DNA of 64,000 nt from Siderastrea radians. Taxonomy: Eukaryota > Cnidaria > Anthozoa > Scleractinia > Rhizangiidae. The stretch is taken from positions 9,545,501 to 9,609,500 of the forward strand of contig OZ024895.1 of NCBI GenBank assembly GCA_964017195.1. The letters run 5' to 3'. The position numbers and the translations under genes are program-made. Positions within the stretch are counted from its first letter, which is position 1. Each line of letters begins with the position of its first letter. This document shows, piece after piece, positions 35,728 to 47,281 of the stretch. The notes below the pieces were generated by a model, which worked only from the letters and a program-made list of their open reading frames with translations, had not been told where the DNA came from and did not search any database.

Positions 35728-36102
35728 ATTGGACTTTGGACTTTGCGCCCGCGTTTTCTCAGCGATTTTAACCCACCCTGCGCCCCCGATCCTATTTTCA
35801 AACTCACCAGCGGTTTTCCCTTCCAAAACACGTGACTTCCGGTTCCATGAGCCCACGATCCATTTTTCCAACTGCTCAGCGGTTTTCCTTTCCAAAACAC
35901 GTGACTTCCGGTTCCATGAGCCCACGATCCCTTTTTCCAACTGCTCAGCGGTTTTCCTTTCCAAAACACGTGACTTCCGGTTCCATGAGCCCACCATCCC
36001 TTTTTTCAACTAGTCAGCGGTTTCCCATTCCACTTCCGGTCATGACGTCACTCGACCAATCAGAAGACAGGATTACCCCCCAAACGGGCGCCCTTTACTA
36101 CT
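35728..36102 (-). repeat. Right terminal inverted repeat of the Polinton
   Basis: Inverse of 13969-14277, with three (not two) E-box/ETS units: CACGTG at 35829-35834, 35898-35903 and 35967-35972, spaced 69 bp. CRE TGACGTCA at 36043-36050 and CCAAT at 36056-36060. The outer ~170 bp are identical to the left repeat by eye; differences cluster at the inner edge. Confidence 0.95.
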
Positions 36103-36108
36103 TTTGTT
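36103..36108. repeat. Right target-site duplication TTTGTT
   Basis: Exact copy of 13963-13968, directly following the right terminus ACTACT. Confidence 0.95.
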
Positions 36109-36293
36109 CATCGTGATTTAGCGGCGCGGAATATACTTCTTGGCGATGGCAAAGTAGTGAAAATTTCTGATTTTGGATTGATGCGGCACGTTCAAGAAGA
36201 TGTTTACCATCTCAAGAAAGGGAAGAAGTTGCCATTTAAATGGATGGCGCCTGAGGCACTTTACAACAGTGAATACACCACGAAAAGCGACGT
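36103..36293 (+). pseudogene. RTK catalytic exon, 3' piece (HRD, DFG, APE)
   Basis: The frame reads [26 protein letters not shown], then [18 protein letters not shown] and leaves through donor GT at 36294-36295 in phase 2. Catalytic loop, metal-binding DFG and APE are all intact; only the Polinton separates this from the 13942 piece. The DFG+2 position and an activation-loop tyrosine (DVYHLKK) are present, so the kinase was active-type before interruption. Confidence 0.88.
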
Positions 36294-36645
36294 GTAAGTG
36301 TTATGCATGACGCTTACTTAAATTAACTTAAAATCAAAATCATGCTCAACTTACTGTCCATCAACCAAAAACAGAAGATTGTCTATTGTCATCGATATTT
36401 TGTCAGCCTGGTCATTAAAAAAAGGAAAAAAATATATGGTTGTCATACCCTTTGCCCAGCTGATTAAAGAAAGTGAAATGAACTGTGTATTTACTTGACA
36501 GAATCCAACAATATTACTTGGATCTTTTAGACCAGTTGTCAACAAATGACAGCAAACCATTGGGCGCTGTGGAAAGCTAACAGCGATGAATTTTAAGTTT
36601 ATTGCAAACACCATGCCACTGGAACCGTTCTCTTTTTTCTTACAG

Positions 36646-36686
36646 ATGGTCCTTTGGAGTTCTGCTCTGGGAACTTTCCACAATGG
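36646..36686 (+). CDS. RTK gene exon: WSFGVLLWELSTMG
   Basis: Acceptor AG 36644-36645; phase 2 entry fits the preceding exon. It encodes the kinase helix F signature WSFGVLLWELSTM. The expected donor position reads G|ATAAG instead of G|GTAAG, so the splice site seems mutated. Read-through stays open to a TGA at 36824-36826 but with no kinase similarity. Confidence 0.75.
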
Positions 36687-37287
36687 ATAAGAAGATAAGA
36701 AAGTTTTTGTCTTTTGCCCGGACGGTCATTTCAGCCGGTCACGGACCAGTCAATTCGTTAACGGGGAGCACGCCAGTTCGTGCGACTCCCCATTCTTGTT
36801 TTGCCCAACTAAATACGAGGACGTGACCAGGCTTGAACCATACCTGATAACATAGGGCCAATACCAGTTTTTCGAATCGATCCTATACGAGTACGAAATA
36901 TACCGATATTTATGATGTCAGAACAAGACTCATATTAAGACGTCAGCCGTCAAGGTAAACTTCAGGCTTAAAAGGGTCAAAAATGGGTAAGCCAAAAACA
37001 ACGGGAAGGAACACTAAAACTCAAAATGTAAATCTCAAAGTTTTGAATTAGTACATTGCCTGGTGCATCAGTTGGTTGTTAAAACGTCTGATGTCAATAA
37101 AAGTGTTGAGGTCAGAAACCAAACAAAGTCCCTGGTCCCGATGACGGTCGGTTTTGGCCGGCACGGCTGTTAATGGGTTATTATTATGTCTCACTACTGT
37201 AGATAGAAAATGAATAACATATTGCTTACTGGCAGACAAACACTCACTGTTAACATGGTGTACTGGAACCTTTTTAATAGATTTCAG

Positions 37288-37485
37288 CTGGTGCTGGAGT
37301 GTTGGAAGGAGGATCCTAGTGAGCGACCGACATTTGACCAGGCGACAAAATCTTTGGAGAGGATGATGGTAGAGGACACTCCTTATTTTGATCCTGAATT
37401 GGCTGACGAGTCGAAGGCATATTACAATGAGGTGTTTGAAGAGGATGACACCGCACCTAGCGCTGTTGCCACATTTACAGACTGA
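37288..37485 (+). CDS. RTK gene last exon: kinase helix G-H end and C-tail
   Basis: Acceptor AG 37286-37287, phase 0. Reads LVLECWKEDPSERPTFDQAT, the conserved C-lobe ending of RTKs with the ERP arginine, then an acidic tail with FDPELADESKAYYNEVFEED and the stop. Phase 0 here versus phase 1 at 36686 requires a further exon (the PYPG...GYRM segment) that I could not find in 36687-37287. Confidence 0.85.
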   Translation: MVLECWKEDPSERPTFDQATKSLERMMVEDTPYFDPELADESKAYYNEVFEEDDTAPSAVATFTD

Positions 37486-38942
37486 TTTGTTTTTATCCTA
37501 AGCAAGATAAGATCAGAAGACTGAGCTAATCTTTTCTTCGTGATTTTTAGTCTCGGGAGTAAATAAATAAATAAATGAAGGATATTGCAAAAAGGCTATT
37601 TTGACTATCAGTAACATACAATAATTTATTGAAATAAAGCATTTTTGTCGCTTTACGGACGTTTCGCTTGAGAATAGCTGTTCATGAAACTTTTTGTGAC
37701 TTGAAATTTTGCTGTGAAAAGCTAAGCGAGTTTTAGTCTCCAGTACCAGAACGGAGAATAACGTACACAAAAGTCGCAATAACTATGAATTAAGTTGAAT
37801 GTTGTAAAAAAGCTGTAGCAATCTTTTAGCCTGAAGACCGCTCCATGAGGTATACATCATAACGCTGATAAAAGAAGAACTATTTTGGTAAGATTTTGTA
37901 ACTAAAAGCCTGATGGCATTAGGTCTCAAGAACGTAAAATAAAGCACAGAATATTTAGGACTTTGGAATTGCAACACTCTTGGCTTCAAGACCTGCCCTT
38001 TATTGCTTCTGTCTTTTAACTCGAATGTTCGCAAGACCTCTCCAGTACAAGATACGCAAACGTTCTTTCGTTCTCTATGAAAACACCCCACCCGTCCAGA
38101 CTTGTGCAATTTTATTTCAAAACGCTGTTAAACACATTATTCCAATCTCAACTATTTTCAGTTACTTTTCAGTACGCCCTATATTAGTAGTAAGCCAACA
38201 ACAAACCGCTTGAAACTAGACTACTACGCTCACAAGCAGTTCGTCGTTTTGTTTCCTGAACGTCCTAAAGCGTCAGTAAGCTAATTGTCCTATAACATTA
38301 GTCAAAACGTGTTATTTGACAGCAACATAGGCACATCGTGGCATATTTCATTCCCTAGTACTTTATTCTCGTAAATTTGCGCACGTACATCAGAATTTCG
38401 CAAAATTAGGGACCTGTATTTCGCATGACTTTATTTTTGCGATTTCAAGAAAAATAATGGCTACCAGGGTTCAGAATTTTTGCTTAAAGGAATGGCCTTA
38501 ATATCCGCGGCTCTTTTTATTAAAATCGCGAAGTTAAGGCTATTGGTGGACAGTACGTGACAATAAAGTACATTTCCCCTTCCTTTCCTTTGACAGGTGT
38601 ATTAATTTCACAGTCGCTTGCCTTTCAATGTCTGCATTTATAATGAATTAAACTTTACACAATAAACATGTAACGTATGATTCACATAGCAAAAAAAATG
38701 CTGTGTGGAAGCAAAACAAGAAAAGGAAGCATTTAATTAAAAGCAGCAATTTAGAAAATTTTCAGTTTAAATTCAGTCGCGTTCTTGAGATTGGACGGAT
38801 GCCGCGTTAAAATCTAACTGTATATCCCTTATTGTCATCCCAATATATATACTGTAACAAGTTTTGTTTTCTATTACGCAACCTATCCATTTTTTTATAT
38901 TAAAAAATTTTATTGATCGGTTTTCACTAGCATATCAAAGGT
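37486..38942. other. No supported gene
   Basis: 3' flank of the RTK gene: AAATAAATAAATAAATG at 37559-37575 could give its poly(A) signal. 38380-38460 has pieces of the TTTTGCG MITE family. No other coding signal is seen. Confidence 0.6.
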
Positions 38943-39269
38943 TTAAGAGGGGATGTCCACTAACATCGAGCGAGTGGTGGCAAATGATGAAAAATAAAAT
39001 TCCCTCATAAATTTTCCACGGATACCCTATGGTAATCTAAGAAACGTGGTGGAATTTTTTTCTTAAAAAAAATTTTTTTAAGCCCGAAAAAAAATATAAC
39101 ACGTCTAGGCCACACGTGTCCTGTAAACACGCGAAATAAACGTGTATCATACCTTCTCGTAAACTTCGCTCTGTTTGATTCGCATCACAGGAAGTCACAG
39201 GAAGTCACAGGACCATTCTGCCAAATCCTACATGTCTTACTTGTGTACTCCGCCTACCCACAGTCGAGA

Positions 39270-39718
39270 ACACTCTAATGAGAAAAACCTGTAATTTTGT
39301 TTTTGACTGCCTACAAGGCAACGTTTGCACCCCTTTTAAAAACTATTTTAATTTCTTAACGCATAATCGTGATACGAGGAACTGTAGAGCCACTGTTGTT
39401 CTACCTAAAGTGAAACTTGAATTTGCACGAAAAAGTTTTTATTTCTCTGGTGCAAATATTTTTAATTCTTTACCTTTAAAAACTAGACAAACTAGCAGTA
39501 GGGTTTTATTTAGGCAGTCTTTAAACGAAGTATTTTTATAGGTTAAGTAAGCATAATTTAATAGATTTTTAACTTTTTACCTTTTATCCTTTTATATGAT
39601 GTATTTTATTTTTATATTGTTATATATATTTTTCTTTTACAGGACCCCTTTGATAACAGTACGCATGTACTGAAGGGCCATCCTGTTTAAAAATTCGTTA
39701 TTATTATTATTATTATTA
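39270..39718 (+). mobile_element. 3' end of a non-LTR (CR1/L2-like) LINE
   Basis: 39278-39541 encodes the C-terminal reverse transcriptase tail: FDCLQGNVCTPFKNYF, LPKVKLEFARKSFYFSGANI, FNSLPLKTRQ. A short 3' UTR ends in a (TTA)n run at 39700-39717. It lies in the left arm of the DIRS element, absent from the matching right arm, so it inserted later. Confidence 0.8.
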
Positions 39719-40650
39719 AAACCCCATTTTAAGCGTGGAAGTTTGCTTTTGAAGTGTGTATGAAGCAATTGAGTCCTGTTTTAGATCTAAGAATTAATTT
39801 TCAAGGTCATGGCGAACTTCTGAAAATCACTAAAATTCGCTTGCTTTGAATTCTCAATTTGGCACAGTTTTTCAAGAGAAAGTTTCCCTCCCCGGTAAAA
39901 CACCAAATCACTTGAAATTCAGAATTCCTGAAAGACGAAATACCATTCTAAAATCAGGATTAAAAATTAGTTTCGGGCTTTTTATCAGCGCCGAGTACAA
40001 ACGCTCTCAAAATCCCGATAATCACAACATTAACCTGTCAACCAGTACAAATAATAGGTTCGTGCCTCTGACGGAATAGCCGAAAACTTGGAATTTTTTC
40101 TTGTTTCCTTTGGTATTTGGATGAAAAGCACAGGATAAAGGTCATGTCTAGCTCACCTTGAATAAGATTTTGTCTAAATGCCAGGTTTTGTCAAGTTTTA
40201 GCTGTATTGTGCAAGGGCCATCTTGACGCGTGGAATCGACCGTTATCTCCTGACATCTCCAGATTGACTTTCAACTAATAAATAACGACTCCGCCATTAC
40301 ATTCACATCCCTCAACGAATGTCAAATGAATGAGTTTCAACATGAGTTGTGTTTCAAACTCAACTTTATTTTGAGTTTTAGGTATAGAAGTGTAATCCAC
40401 TAGGTTTGCCAAAAAATGGTTTCATAAGCTTATAAACAACGAAAAGGAGGGTTCCGGCACCCCTGGCCACACCCCTGTTTTGTGCTTGAGTAAACTCAAC
40501 ATACATTTTTACTTTCTTACTCCTGTCTTGACCAATTTTTGAAGACCAATACAAAGAGACCTAATAATAATTTCTTTTTCAAAGCCCTAGTAACAGGCAA
40601 GGTTTTGGAAAGGCTTCACTGTTTCTAATGATACTGATAAATACATAAAC

Positions 40651-41120
40651 ACCGTAAACTGCCGCTTATAAGCCCCCCACTTACAAGCCTTCCCCCCCCC
40701 CCCCACGGTTAGAGACCCATCTACCTGTAAACAAAAAAATACATCCGGTTATAAGCCCCACCGAATATAAGCCCCCTCTAGTTTTCCCTGTTTCCTTAAT
40801 ATTAAGCACTCTCACAGAACACTGCGAAGATGAACTCTGTTTTGTTACGTTCCGTTTACGTTCGTGTTGTTACAGTTTGGATTTTGTTGTTAAAATTGAA
40901 ATGAATTCCACTTACTATGACGTTTTAAAGGTTAATTAAAAACTGGTAAATTCAATACGTATTTCGATCAACACTGCTGTGGCTCATTTAGAAACGTTTT
41001 TCTTATTCTGCTTATAACCCCCTCCCCCGGATATAAGCCCTTCCGATTATAAACCCACCCAAAACCCCCTTCGAAGTTGTATACGGTAAGCCCAGGGCTT
41101 ATAAGCGGCAGTTTACGGTA
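40651..41120. mobile_element. MITE with ACCGTAAACTGCCGCTTATA inverted ends
   Basis: Left ACCGTAAACTGCCGCTTATA is perfectly inverted on the right (TATAAGCGGCAGTTTACGGT). Inner sequence repeats TTATAAGCCC. Includes a run of C's around 40695. Non-coding, nested in the DIRS element. Confidence 0.85.
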
Positions 41121-41999
41121 ATCGGTCCTTAAGTCCACAGGTTTTCAAAGTTCTCATTGCTTTGTTTTTGTTTCTTGTTTGTTTGTTTCTTTTTTGCTTG
41201 CTTGTTTTTTCTTGTTGTAGTTTCCTGTGCATTTCCCCCTCCAAATCACGTTTCCCAAGGTCAAACCTGACGTCAGGTAAAGTCCAGTGCGTGACATTTT
41301 GTTGCGTGACTCAAACTAAACAGGCTTGTGAGCTTTCGGCAAGAAATTATCGTTTCGAAATTTTGCAACGAATACAGAAAAGACGTCTTATAGGAAAAAC
41401 CTGTTTTGAAATTCAAATAAGGCAAAATCATTTTATTTCGGAAGGTTTTTTATTTTAACAAAAGGTGCGATGGAAATAAGCCATTTGGGTTGATTGCCAA
41501 TACGCGATGCTTCAGTGATGTTGTTGGCCCCGGACGTCGAGATGGTTATTATGAAAGGGTACGCACAGAGCCTGATATTTAGACAATACCATATTCAGGT
41601 GAGCTAGACATTACCTTTCCGCTGTGGATTACAACAGAATACCGACCAAAATAGAAGAAATGTCCACATTTTCGGTTATTTGGTCGGAGGTATGTGCCAA
41701 CTGTTGACGTGTTAATGTTGTAATTATCGGGATGTTGAGAGCGTTTGTACTCGGTGCTGACAAAAAGCCCGATTATTTTCTAAACTGCGTACCGAAAATA
41801 ACTTATTTATGCTCTAAACTCTGTAATGATGAAACACACAAGCAAATAAACAATAAATGAATTTATTGTATTGGAGGAATAGGTCGAGCAGTGCCATAAT
41901 ACGACCTCTACAAAACACAACTCACATGATACAGAAGTATAAATGGTAGCAAAATACAAAATGAGTCTAAACTGACTCTTACAAAAACTGAATTAATTA

Positions 42000-42173
42000 A
42001 ATTCCAATGTCCAAAGGAACATAAAGACGCGAGTCGACTTTATCGCGAACATAGCCGTCTTTAGCTGAATCTGATTTCCACCTTCCGTGAACTTTGAAAA
42101 GCCGATCTGGAACATTCAGATTTGCAGCGGAAGTAGCTCCTCCGGACCTGAAGCTGTGATTACTAAACTTAGA
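42000..42173 (-). pseudogene. DIRS tyrosine recombinase, C-terminal piece
   Basis: On the minus strand this reads SNHSFRSGGATSAANL and HGRWKSDSAKDGYVRDKVDS, the H-x-x-R and H/W-plus-Y boxes of a tyrosine recombinase. It is cut off from its N-terminal part by the MITE at 42174-42790. Confidence 0.75.
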
Positions 42174-42790
42174 GGGCCGATTATTTAAACGAAGTTTAGA
42201 CTGCGGCTAAGAAAGTCGTGGTCTAAATCGGGATTTAGCCCGCAATTTATTTAAACAACGTTTATCAGAAGCCGCGTCTAGACGAAGTTTAACCGTGGAC
42301 TAACAAACAATAGCAAGTTAGACCTGCTCCTGAGTAGGTTTAGACGTCGTTAAACCGTTTATTTTCACTGATTCTAGCCCTTTGCAGTTAACCTGTTTCT
42401 TAATTTGTATTTTTATGCACGCCCTGAACCTCTGAACTGAATTTAAGAGATATGTGATTCCATTTTTTCATTTCCTTTAAAAACGTAAGTAAAATTTGTT
42501 GAAAATATTTCCGCACAGCTCTATACTACATTATGTATGCAGTCCTTTTATTAAAAGAAAACAACAGCAAGACAATAGAGTTCCTCTGGGAGTAGCACGC
42601 ATGCATGATGTCAGAACAATAGGTACACTTGTTAGACGTCGTCTAAACGTGGTCTTCGTGAACTCCGGCTCATCGGCGTTCAAATAATGCGATTTAGACT
42701 CCCGTTAGCCGTGGATTATGGAGTCGTCGTCTAAACCTCGATTTAGCCTTAAACAACGTCTAACTTAGGCTTCGTTTAAATAATCGGCCC
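42174..42790. mobile_element. MITE inserted in the DIRS recombinase gene
   Basis: Ends GGGCCGATTATTTAAACGAA and TTCGTTTAAATAATCGGCCC are perfect inverted repeats, flanked by AGA on both sides (3-bp duplication). Same family as 10460-11814. It contains several GTTTAGAC/GTCTAAAC copies. Confidence 0.85.
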
Positions 42791-43490
42791 AGAGGGGTCT
42801 AATCCAATAGCTTCCAACTTCTCCTTAAGAATTTCTCCCGCTCTGCTAGCAGTGAGGGGCTTGGAAGACAAAACATTGCCCTTCAATTTCTTGTCGTACC
42901 GTAAGGATCTGAAAATGAAATTCTGAGAAAACGAAGGAATCCTGGCAGCTTCTAAGTACTTAATAAGGTAAGTATAAGGACAAGTACAATTACCAGTCTT
43001 AGCAATATAAACCCAGGAACCCTCTCTGTACTTATCAGTCTTGCTGACTTCAACAAAAATCTTATGATAAAGATCTTCAGTTACAATGTTAGGTCTCCTA
43101 ATGCTTAAAAGCTCGGAAATGCGGAAAAAACCAGCATATGCGAGTAAACACATACAGACAAACCTGATATCAAGTAAGTTACTACTTTCCCCATATTGCT
43201 GGAAAATTAAGCCAAGGATCTCTGGGGTAATGGGCATTCCTGACAGGTTTACGAAGAACGCGACTGGAAGCCTCAACAATAGAATTGACAAGAAACTTGT
43301 CGCACGGGTTGCGATTATCAAAACCTGCTAACTTATGTACCCAGTTAATAGCGCAAAAAACGCTGTAAATTGTAGAGCTACCTAATGAATTTTCAAGTAA
43401 ATGATGCAAATACAAGGAAACTGTGATTGAAGTAGCTGGGAGAAAAGAAACCTCCTCAGTGCTATGGAAGCACCACGCCTTAAACTTACA
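42791..43490 (-). pseudogene. DIRS tyrosine recombinase, N-terminal and catalytic-arginine piece
   Basis: Minus strand: an N-terminal core-binding part (YLHHLLENSLGSSTIYSVFC) in one frame up to about 43230, then a frameshift, and in the next frame LAYAGFFRISELLSIRRPNI with the first catalytic arginine, down to ASRAGEILKEKLEAIGLDP at the MITE. Frameshift plus MITE make it non-functional. Confidence 0.75.
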
Positions 43491-43920
43491 AAACGATCTA
43501 CAATAATTAATAACTGTGTTATCAGCTCTCGAGAATTAAAGGCAGAGAGCCAAAGCTTCTCACAAAGTAGAACGCCAAACGTCCGACTGGCAGCTGCTCT
43601 AACATCTGAAGCCAAAAATAGAGAAAATAGAATGACAAAACTGACCAAACCAAAAATATAACTGAAAAACTTAAAACATGTAGTGAAACAAAAGTAAGGA
43701 TGGGCCCAAGTGGTCCCAAAAACACAGCAAAAAACATTGCCACTAAGGGCCCAAGTGGTCCCTGCATAATGAAAAAGACCAAGTGGTACCACAAAGAAAA
43801 AAGAGGGGATCCAAGTGCATCCCACGATACTCGGATACCATGTGGTATGAGCGTAAACAACTCTACAAACTGCAGAGAAACCCCCTACAAATGTGAAAGG
43901 GGGGTAAACGTAAGGCCTCT

Positions 43921-44655
43921 CTAGGAAAACCTCAAGAACAGAACCCCTGAACGGAAATTATGTGATCCAAAAAGGGCATTTTTATAATTACCCAAAACAA
44001 AAACATCATTACCCATGGGGATCTCGAAAAAATCAGAAAATATGGGGGACAAACCCTCGTCTGTAAAAATCAATGGCCAAAGTGGAGCGGAAGGCCAAGC
44101 GGGAACAACAAGTGTAGCACGACCGCCAAGGGCAACCATGTGATTGAGGACCCTGGGGATGAGAAAAATAGGTGGAACGAGCCAATTATTCTCTCCCGCC
44201 CAGGAAACAGAAAAGGCATCAACCGCCTCTGTTCCAGGGCACCAAAACCTGCTATTGAAACGGGGCAACTGAGTATTTTCATGATTCGCAAAGCGGTCCA
44301 CAGAGTGAGGACCCCATTTCTCCTCAGCCAAAAGGAAATAGTCCCTCTTGCCCCGCCAATCATCATAATCCACAACTCTACTCAAAAAATCAGCTCTGTC
44401 ATTAGCCGATCTCGGAATCCATTCAACTTCCAATGTGATGCAATTGAGCAAGCACCTGCTAAAAATGCGCAAAGCTAAACGTTGCAAATCTTCCTTCATA
44501 CTTCCCACTTCAACAATTCTACAAACGCTCTGATTATGAGTATACCACTTAATAGTGTGTCCTTTAACTAAAAGCAAAAAAGATTCTAGACCCAGGGAAA
44601 TAGCCTTTAGTTCCCTGTGAGAGGAGCTCTTCTGAGCCTCTTCAACACTCCACAT
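43921..44655 (-). pseudogene. DIRS RNase H region
   Basis: About 244 codons in minus frame: SHRELKAISLGLESFLLLVK and WIPRSANDRADFLSR are RNase H-like motifs of DIRS/gypsy type, followed by the DIRS-specific RFNSRFWCPGTEAVDAF region. The preceding RT is in another frame, so the polyprotein is frameshifted near 44650-44700. Confidence 0.75.
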
Positions 44656-44682
44656 CTTGTGAGATATGGTGTTATGAAATTC

Positions 44683-45756
44683 TCACATGTAACTGGCACA
44701 ACCCGTAGAACTCGCATCGGAATAACATACACGGGTATAATGAGACTGAACAGACAACAGGCGTCTACTGTTAAGGAAAGGAATATTGTCTTTCCAAAAA
44801 CATAATTCATTCACAGTGGAACCCGACAGGGAAATTTTGCCATCCCATGTAGGACTTCTTAAAATATCAAAATGAGAATACCTTGTCTTGATACGAGTAA
44901 TATTACCAAAAACGAAACCCATTGAGATGATCTTACCAACAAACTGGGCCAATTTTCTAGCAGTACTAGAAGGATACTGAAAACGAATTGAATCAATAAC
45001 CTGTACCACACTGAGAATTCTTTCTGAAGGGATGGAGATAGTATGAATGGACAAATCGATAGAATAACCCAACCACACTAAGCAAGAAGTTGGCTGCCAA
45101 ATTGATTTACTGTCATTGGGAAGGAAACCAGAAAGCTGAAGCGAAGTCTTAACAAATAATGAAGCAGCTTCGCAGCGAGCGAAATCACGGGCACAACCAA
45201 GCCCGTCATCAAGGTAAACTGTAATTCTCACAGCATGACTCCTCCAATATCTGACAAGAACACGAACAACCTTCGTAAAAATATACGGAGCTGAGGATAA
45301 CCCAAAAGGGAGAACTGTAAACACAAAAAACTTCCTTACACCATTTACAACCCAAGAAAACCCTAGAAAAGTTTGATGCTCCTGCAAAATATCAATATGG
45401 TGGTAACCAGATTTAAGATCAAATTTAAACATGAAATGATCGAAGGGAAGATAAACACAAGCGTTCCAAATATCCTCAAACTTAAATTTCTCCTTCCAAA
45501 TGTGTTTATTGACATGCCTAAGGTCTAAAATCAACCTCTTCTTTGCGCAACTCTGCAGACAAAGGATTAACAACATCAGGAGGACTAGATACTTGAACAA
45601 CTGAGCCTGACAAAAGAAGCTCCTGAATAGCCTCTTAAACAAAATCAGCGTACATAAACGCTGAATGGTTTTTGTCAAAAAATGCATTCTGAGGAACTGT
45701 AATAAAAGGTATGGTATACCCCTTGTCAATAACCCGGAGAATGAAATCATTTGCAC
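44683..45756 (-). pseudogene. DIRS reverse transcriptase
   Basis: RT palm motifs are visible on the minus strand: RLILDLRHVNKHI, FKFDLKSGYHHIDI, FTVLPFGLSSAPYIFTKV and the active-site VYLDDGLG. The order and the LPFGLSSAP form are those of DIRS/Ty3-like RT. It joins the RNase H frame by a shift, and its N-terminal join to the gag-like frame is also broken. Confidence 0.8.
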
Positions 45757-46222
45757 CTAGAGTAAGCGACCAAAAACTAAATTGAGCTCTGAGCCTACCC
45801 TTAACTGTTTGAATACTATTGGGAGAATTCTCAAATTCAAAACACTCGTCGAAAACTGGACCATCGTCCGCAATACCTTCAAGAGTATCTTTCACCACTT
45901 TCTGGTCAGAAATGGAATTACTGCTGCCCAGAAGAGCCGCTGTCCTTACTTGGCAAACTTTGGAGCTGCTTGTAGGTTGATCGGGCAGAGAAGTATGAGT
46001 TGGGGCACTTGACTCTCCAATGACCGGTCTTGCCGCAGGCGAAGCAGATGTCATAACGGTCTTTATCAAAGGCGCCCTTTGACGTTTGAGGACGAAAATT
46101 AGTAAAATTTCTTGGAGTAATAGAGGAGACAGCTGATGAAAAACCAGATGACGTGCCCGGATGCTGAACGACCTGTAGAAATGGAAGAAAGAGAAAACTA
46201 AGTGACGGTCAATTAAAGGCAC
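45635..46222 (-). pseudogene. DIRS gag-like region with CCHC knuckle
   Basis: At about 46006-46047 one minus frame encodes CFACGKTGHWRVKC (a CCHC zinc knuckle). The long open frame covering it reads a different phase there, then regains the expected FSFWSLTLGANDFILRVIDK segment before the RT. So at least one frameshift separates the two parts. Confidence 0.65.
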
Positions 46223-46890
46223 TGAAATGACCTAAAGTGAGAGCACAACACGTGAAGAACCTATTTAAACACAGCCCAAACAATAAGCGTGATAAACACG
46301 CCTAAATGCGGTACGCATTACGTAACCTCCATTCCGACACCTAATTCCAAAGCACCGAGCATAAATACATAACTAATTTTTAAGCCTGGTTTAAGAACGG
46401 CATTTCCTCTTTCAAGAATATTAATTCTGAATTTCAAATGATTCGGTGTTTTACCGGGGAGGGAACTTTTCTCTTGAAAAAAATGCGCCAAATTGAGAAT
46501 TCAAAACAAGCGAATTTTAGTGGTTTTCAACATCCTGTCATGACCTTGAAAATTGATCATCGAAAGTATAATTTGACTCAAATTACTTGTAAACTCTTCA
46601 ACAGCAAATTTCTAAGCTCAAAACAGGTTTTTTCCATGACGCTAATTAAACAGAGCGAAGGTTACGAGAAGGTATGATTCGCGTTTATTCGGGGTGTTTG
46701 TAGAGACACGTAGTGCAGTAACGGGTTTTTTATTTTTTTGGAGCTTTAAAAATAGTTTCTCAACAAAAAATGCCACCACGTTTCTAGAGCTACCATAAGG
46801 TATCTCTGGACGAAAAACGGAGAATTTTGATTTTTCATCATGTGCCACATATTTTTTATTTCGCTCGGCCTTAGTGGACATTGCCTCTTA

Positions 46891-47281
46891 ACATTTCTAT
46901 GTGTTTTAATGCATCTGTTTCTGACATCAACATGATCTGTCAATTGCCTTGTAAACCAGTTTTGCGCTCCTTAGCAAGAACACAGAATGATCGGTGAGCG
47001 TCATTTTGTATTGTTATTACACAATAATAATTAAAAACAATAAAAATAATTATAATATATATATTTAGCAAAGCGGAGCCCCCTTTTTTAATTATTAATT
47101 ATTAATTATTATTAATTAATTATTTAATTATTAATAATAATAATTATTATTACTATTATTATTCTTATTCTGACCTGAAAACAATATTATATTTATTAGT
47201 TAATTATTAGTAAATACACCTCTCATCAAATTAGAACCTGCATACCTGCCAACCTTATAAAATCAGAAATAGGGACTACCA
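46891..47281. other. A/T-rich spacer
   Basis: Mostly ATTATTAATTA-type sequence. AAAGCGGAGCCCC at 47073-47085 is a piece of a short dispersed repeat seen again at 50482-50494. Confidence 0.6.

Larger units (their letters stand above)
13969..36102 (+). mobile_element. Complete Maverick/Polinton (adintovirus-like) element, 22.1 kb
   Basis: Terminal inverted repeats of about 310 bp (left) and 375 bp (right) begin AGTAGTAAAGGGCGCCC and end with its inverse. A perfect 6-bp duplication flanks them. Inside lie all hallmark genes: protein-primed polB, chromodomain integrase, double-jelly-roll MCP, adenain-like protease and HerA/FtsK ATPase, plus phospholipase A2 and accessory genes. Order: plus 14331-16337; minus 16667-17359; plus 17567-29135; minus 29193-30414; plus 30635-34779. 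Apart from one indel each in integrase and polymerase, the genes are open and the termini match closely, so the insertion looks recent. Confidence 0.97.
38943..46890 (-). mobile_element. Decayed DIRS-like YR retrotransposon with nested insertions
   Basis: Ends are inverted repeats of about 550 bp: TTAAGAGG...ATGTCCACTAA on the left and its inverse on the right, both followed inward by GAAACGTGGTGG and CATACCTTCTCGTAA. A further inverted pair (about 39950-40180 and 41570-41800) forms an internal hairpin, as expected for the DIRS internal complementary region. The minus strand encodes gag-like zinc knuckle, RT/RNase H and a tyrosine recombinase. It is interrupted by a LINE fragment in the left arm and two MITEs, and has several frameshifts. 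Confidence 0.85.

Noticed and set aside
43382..43860. Hydrophobic minus-strand frames resembling membrane proteins
   Set aside because: They lie within the decayed DIRS element, next to its recombinase, and consist of A/T-rich low-complexity sequence.
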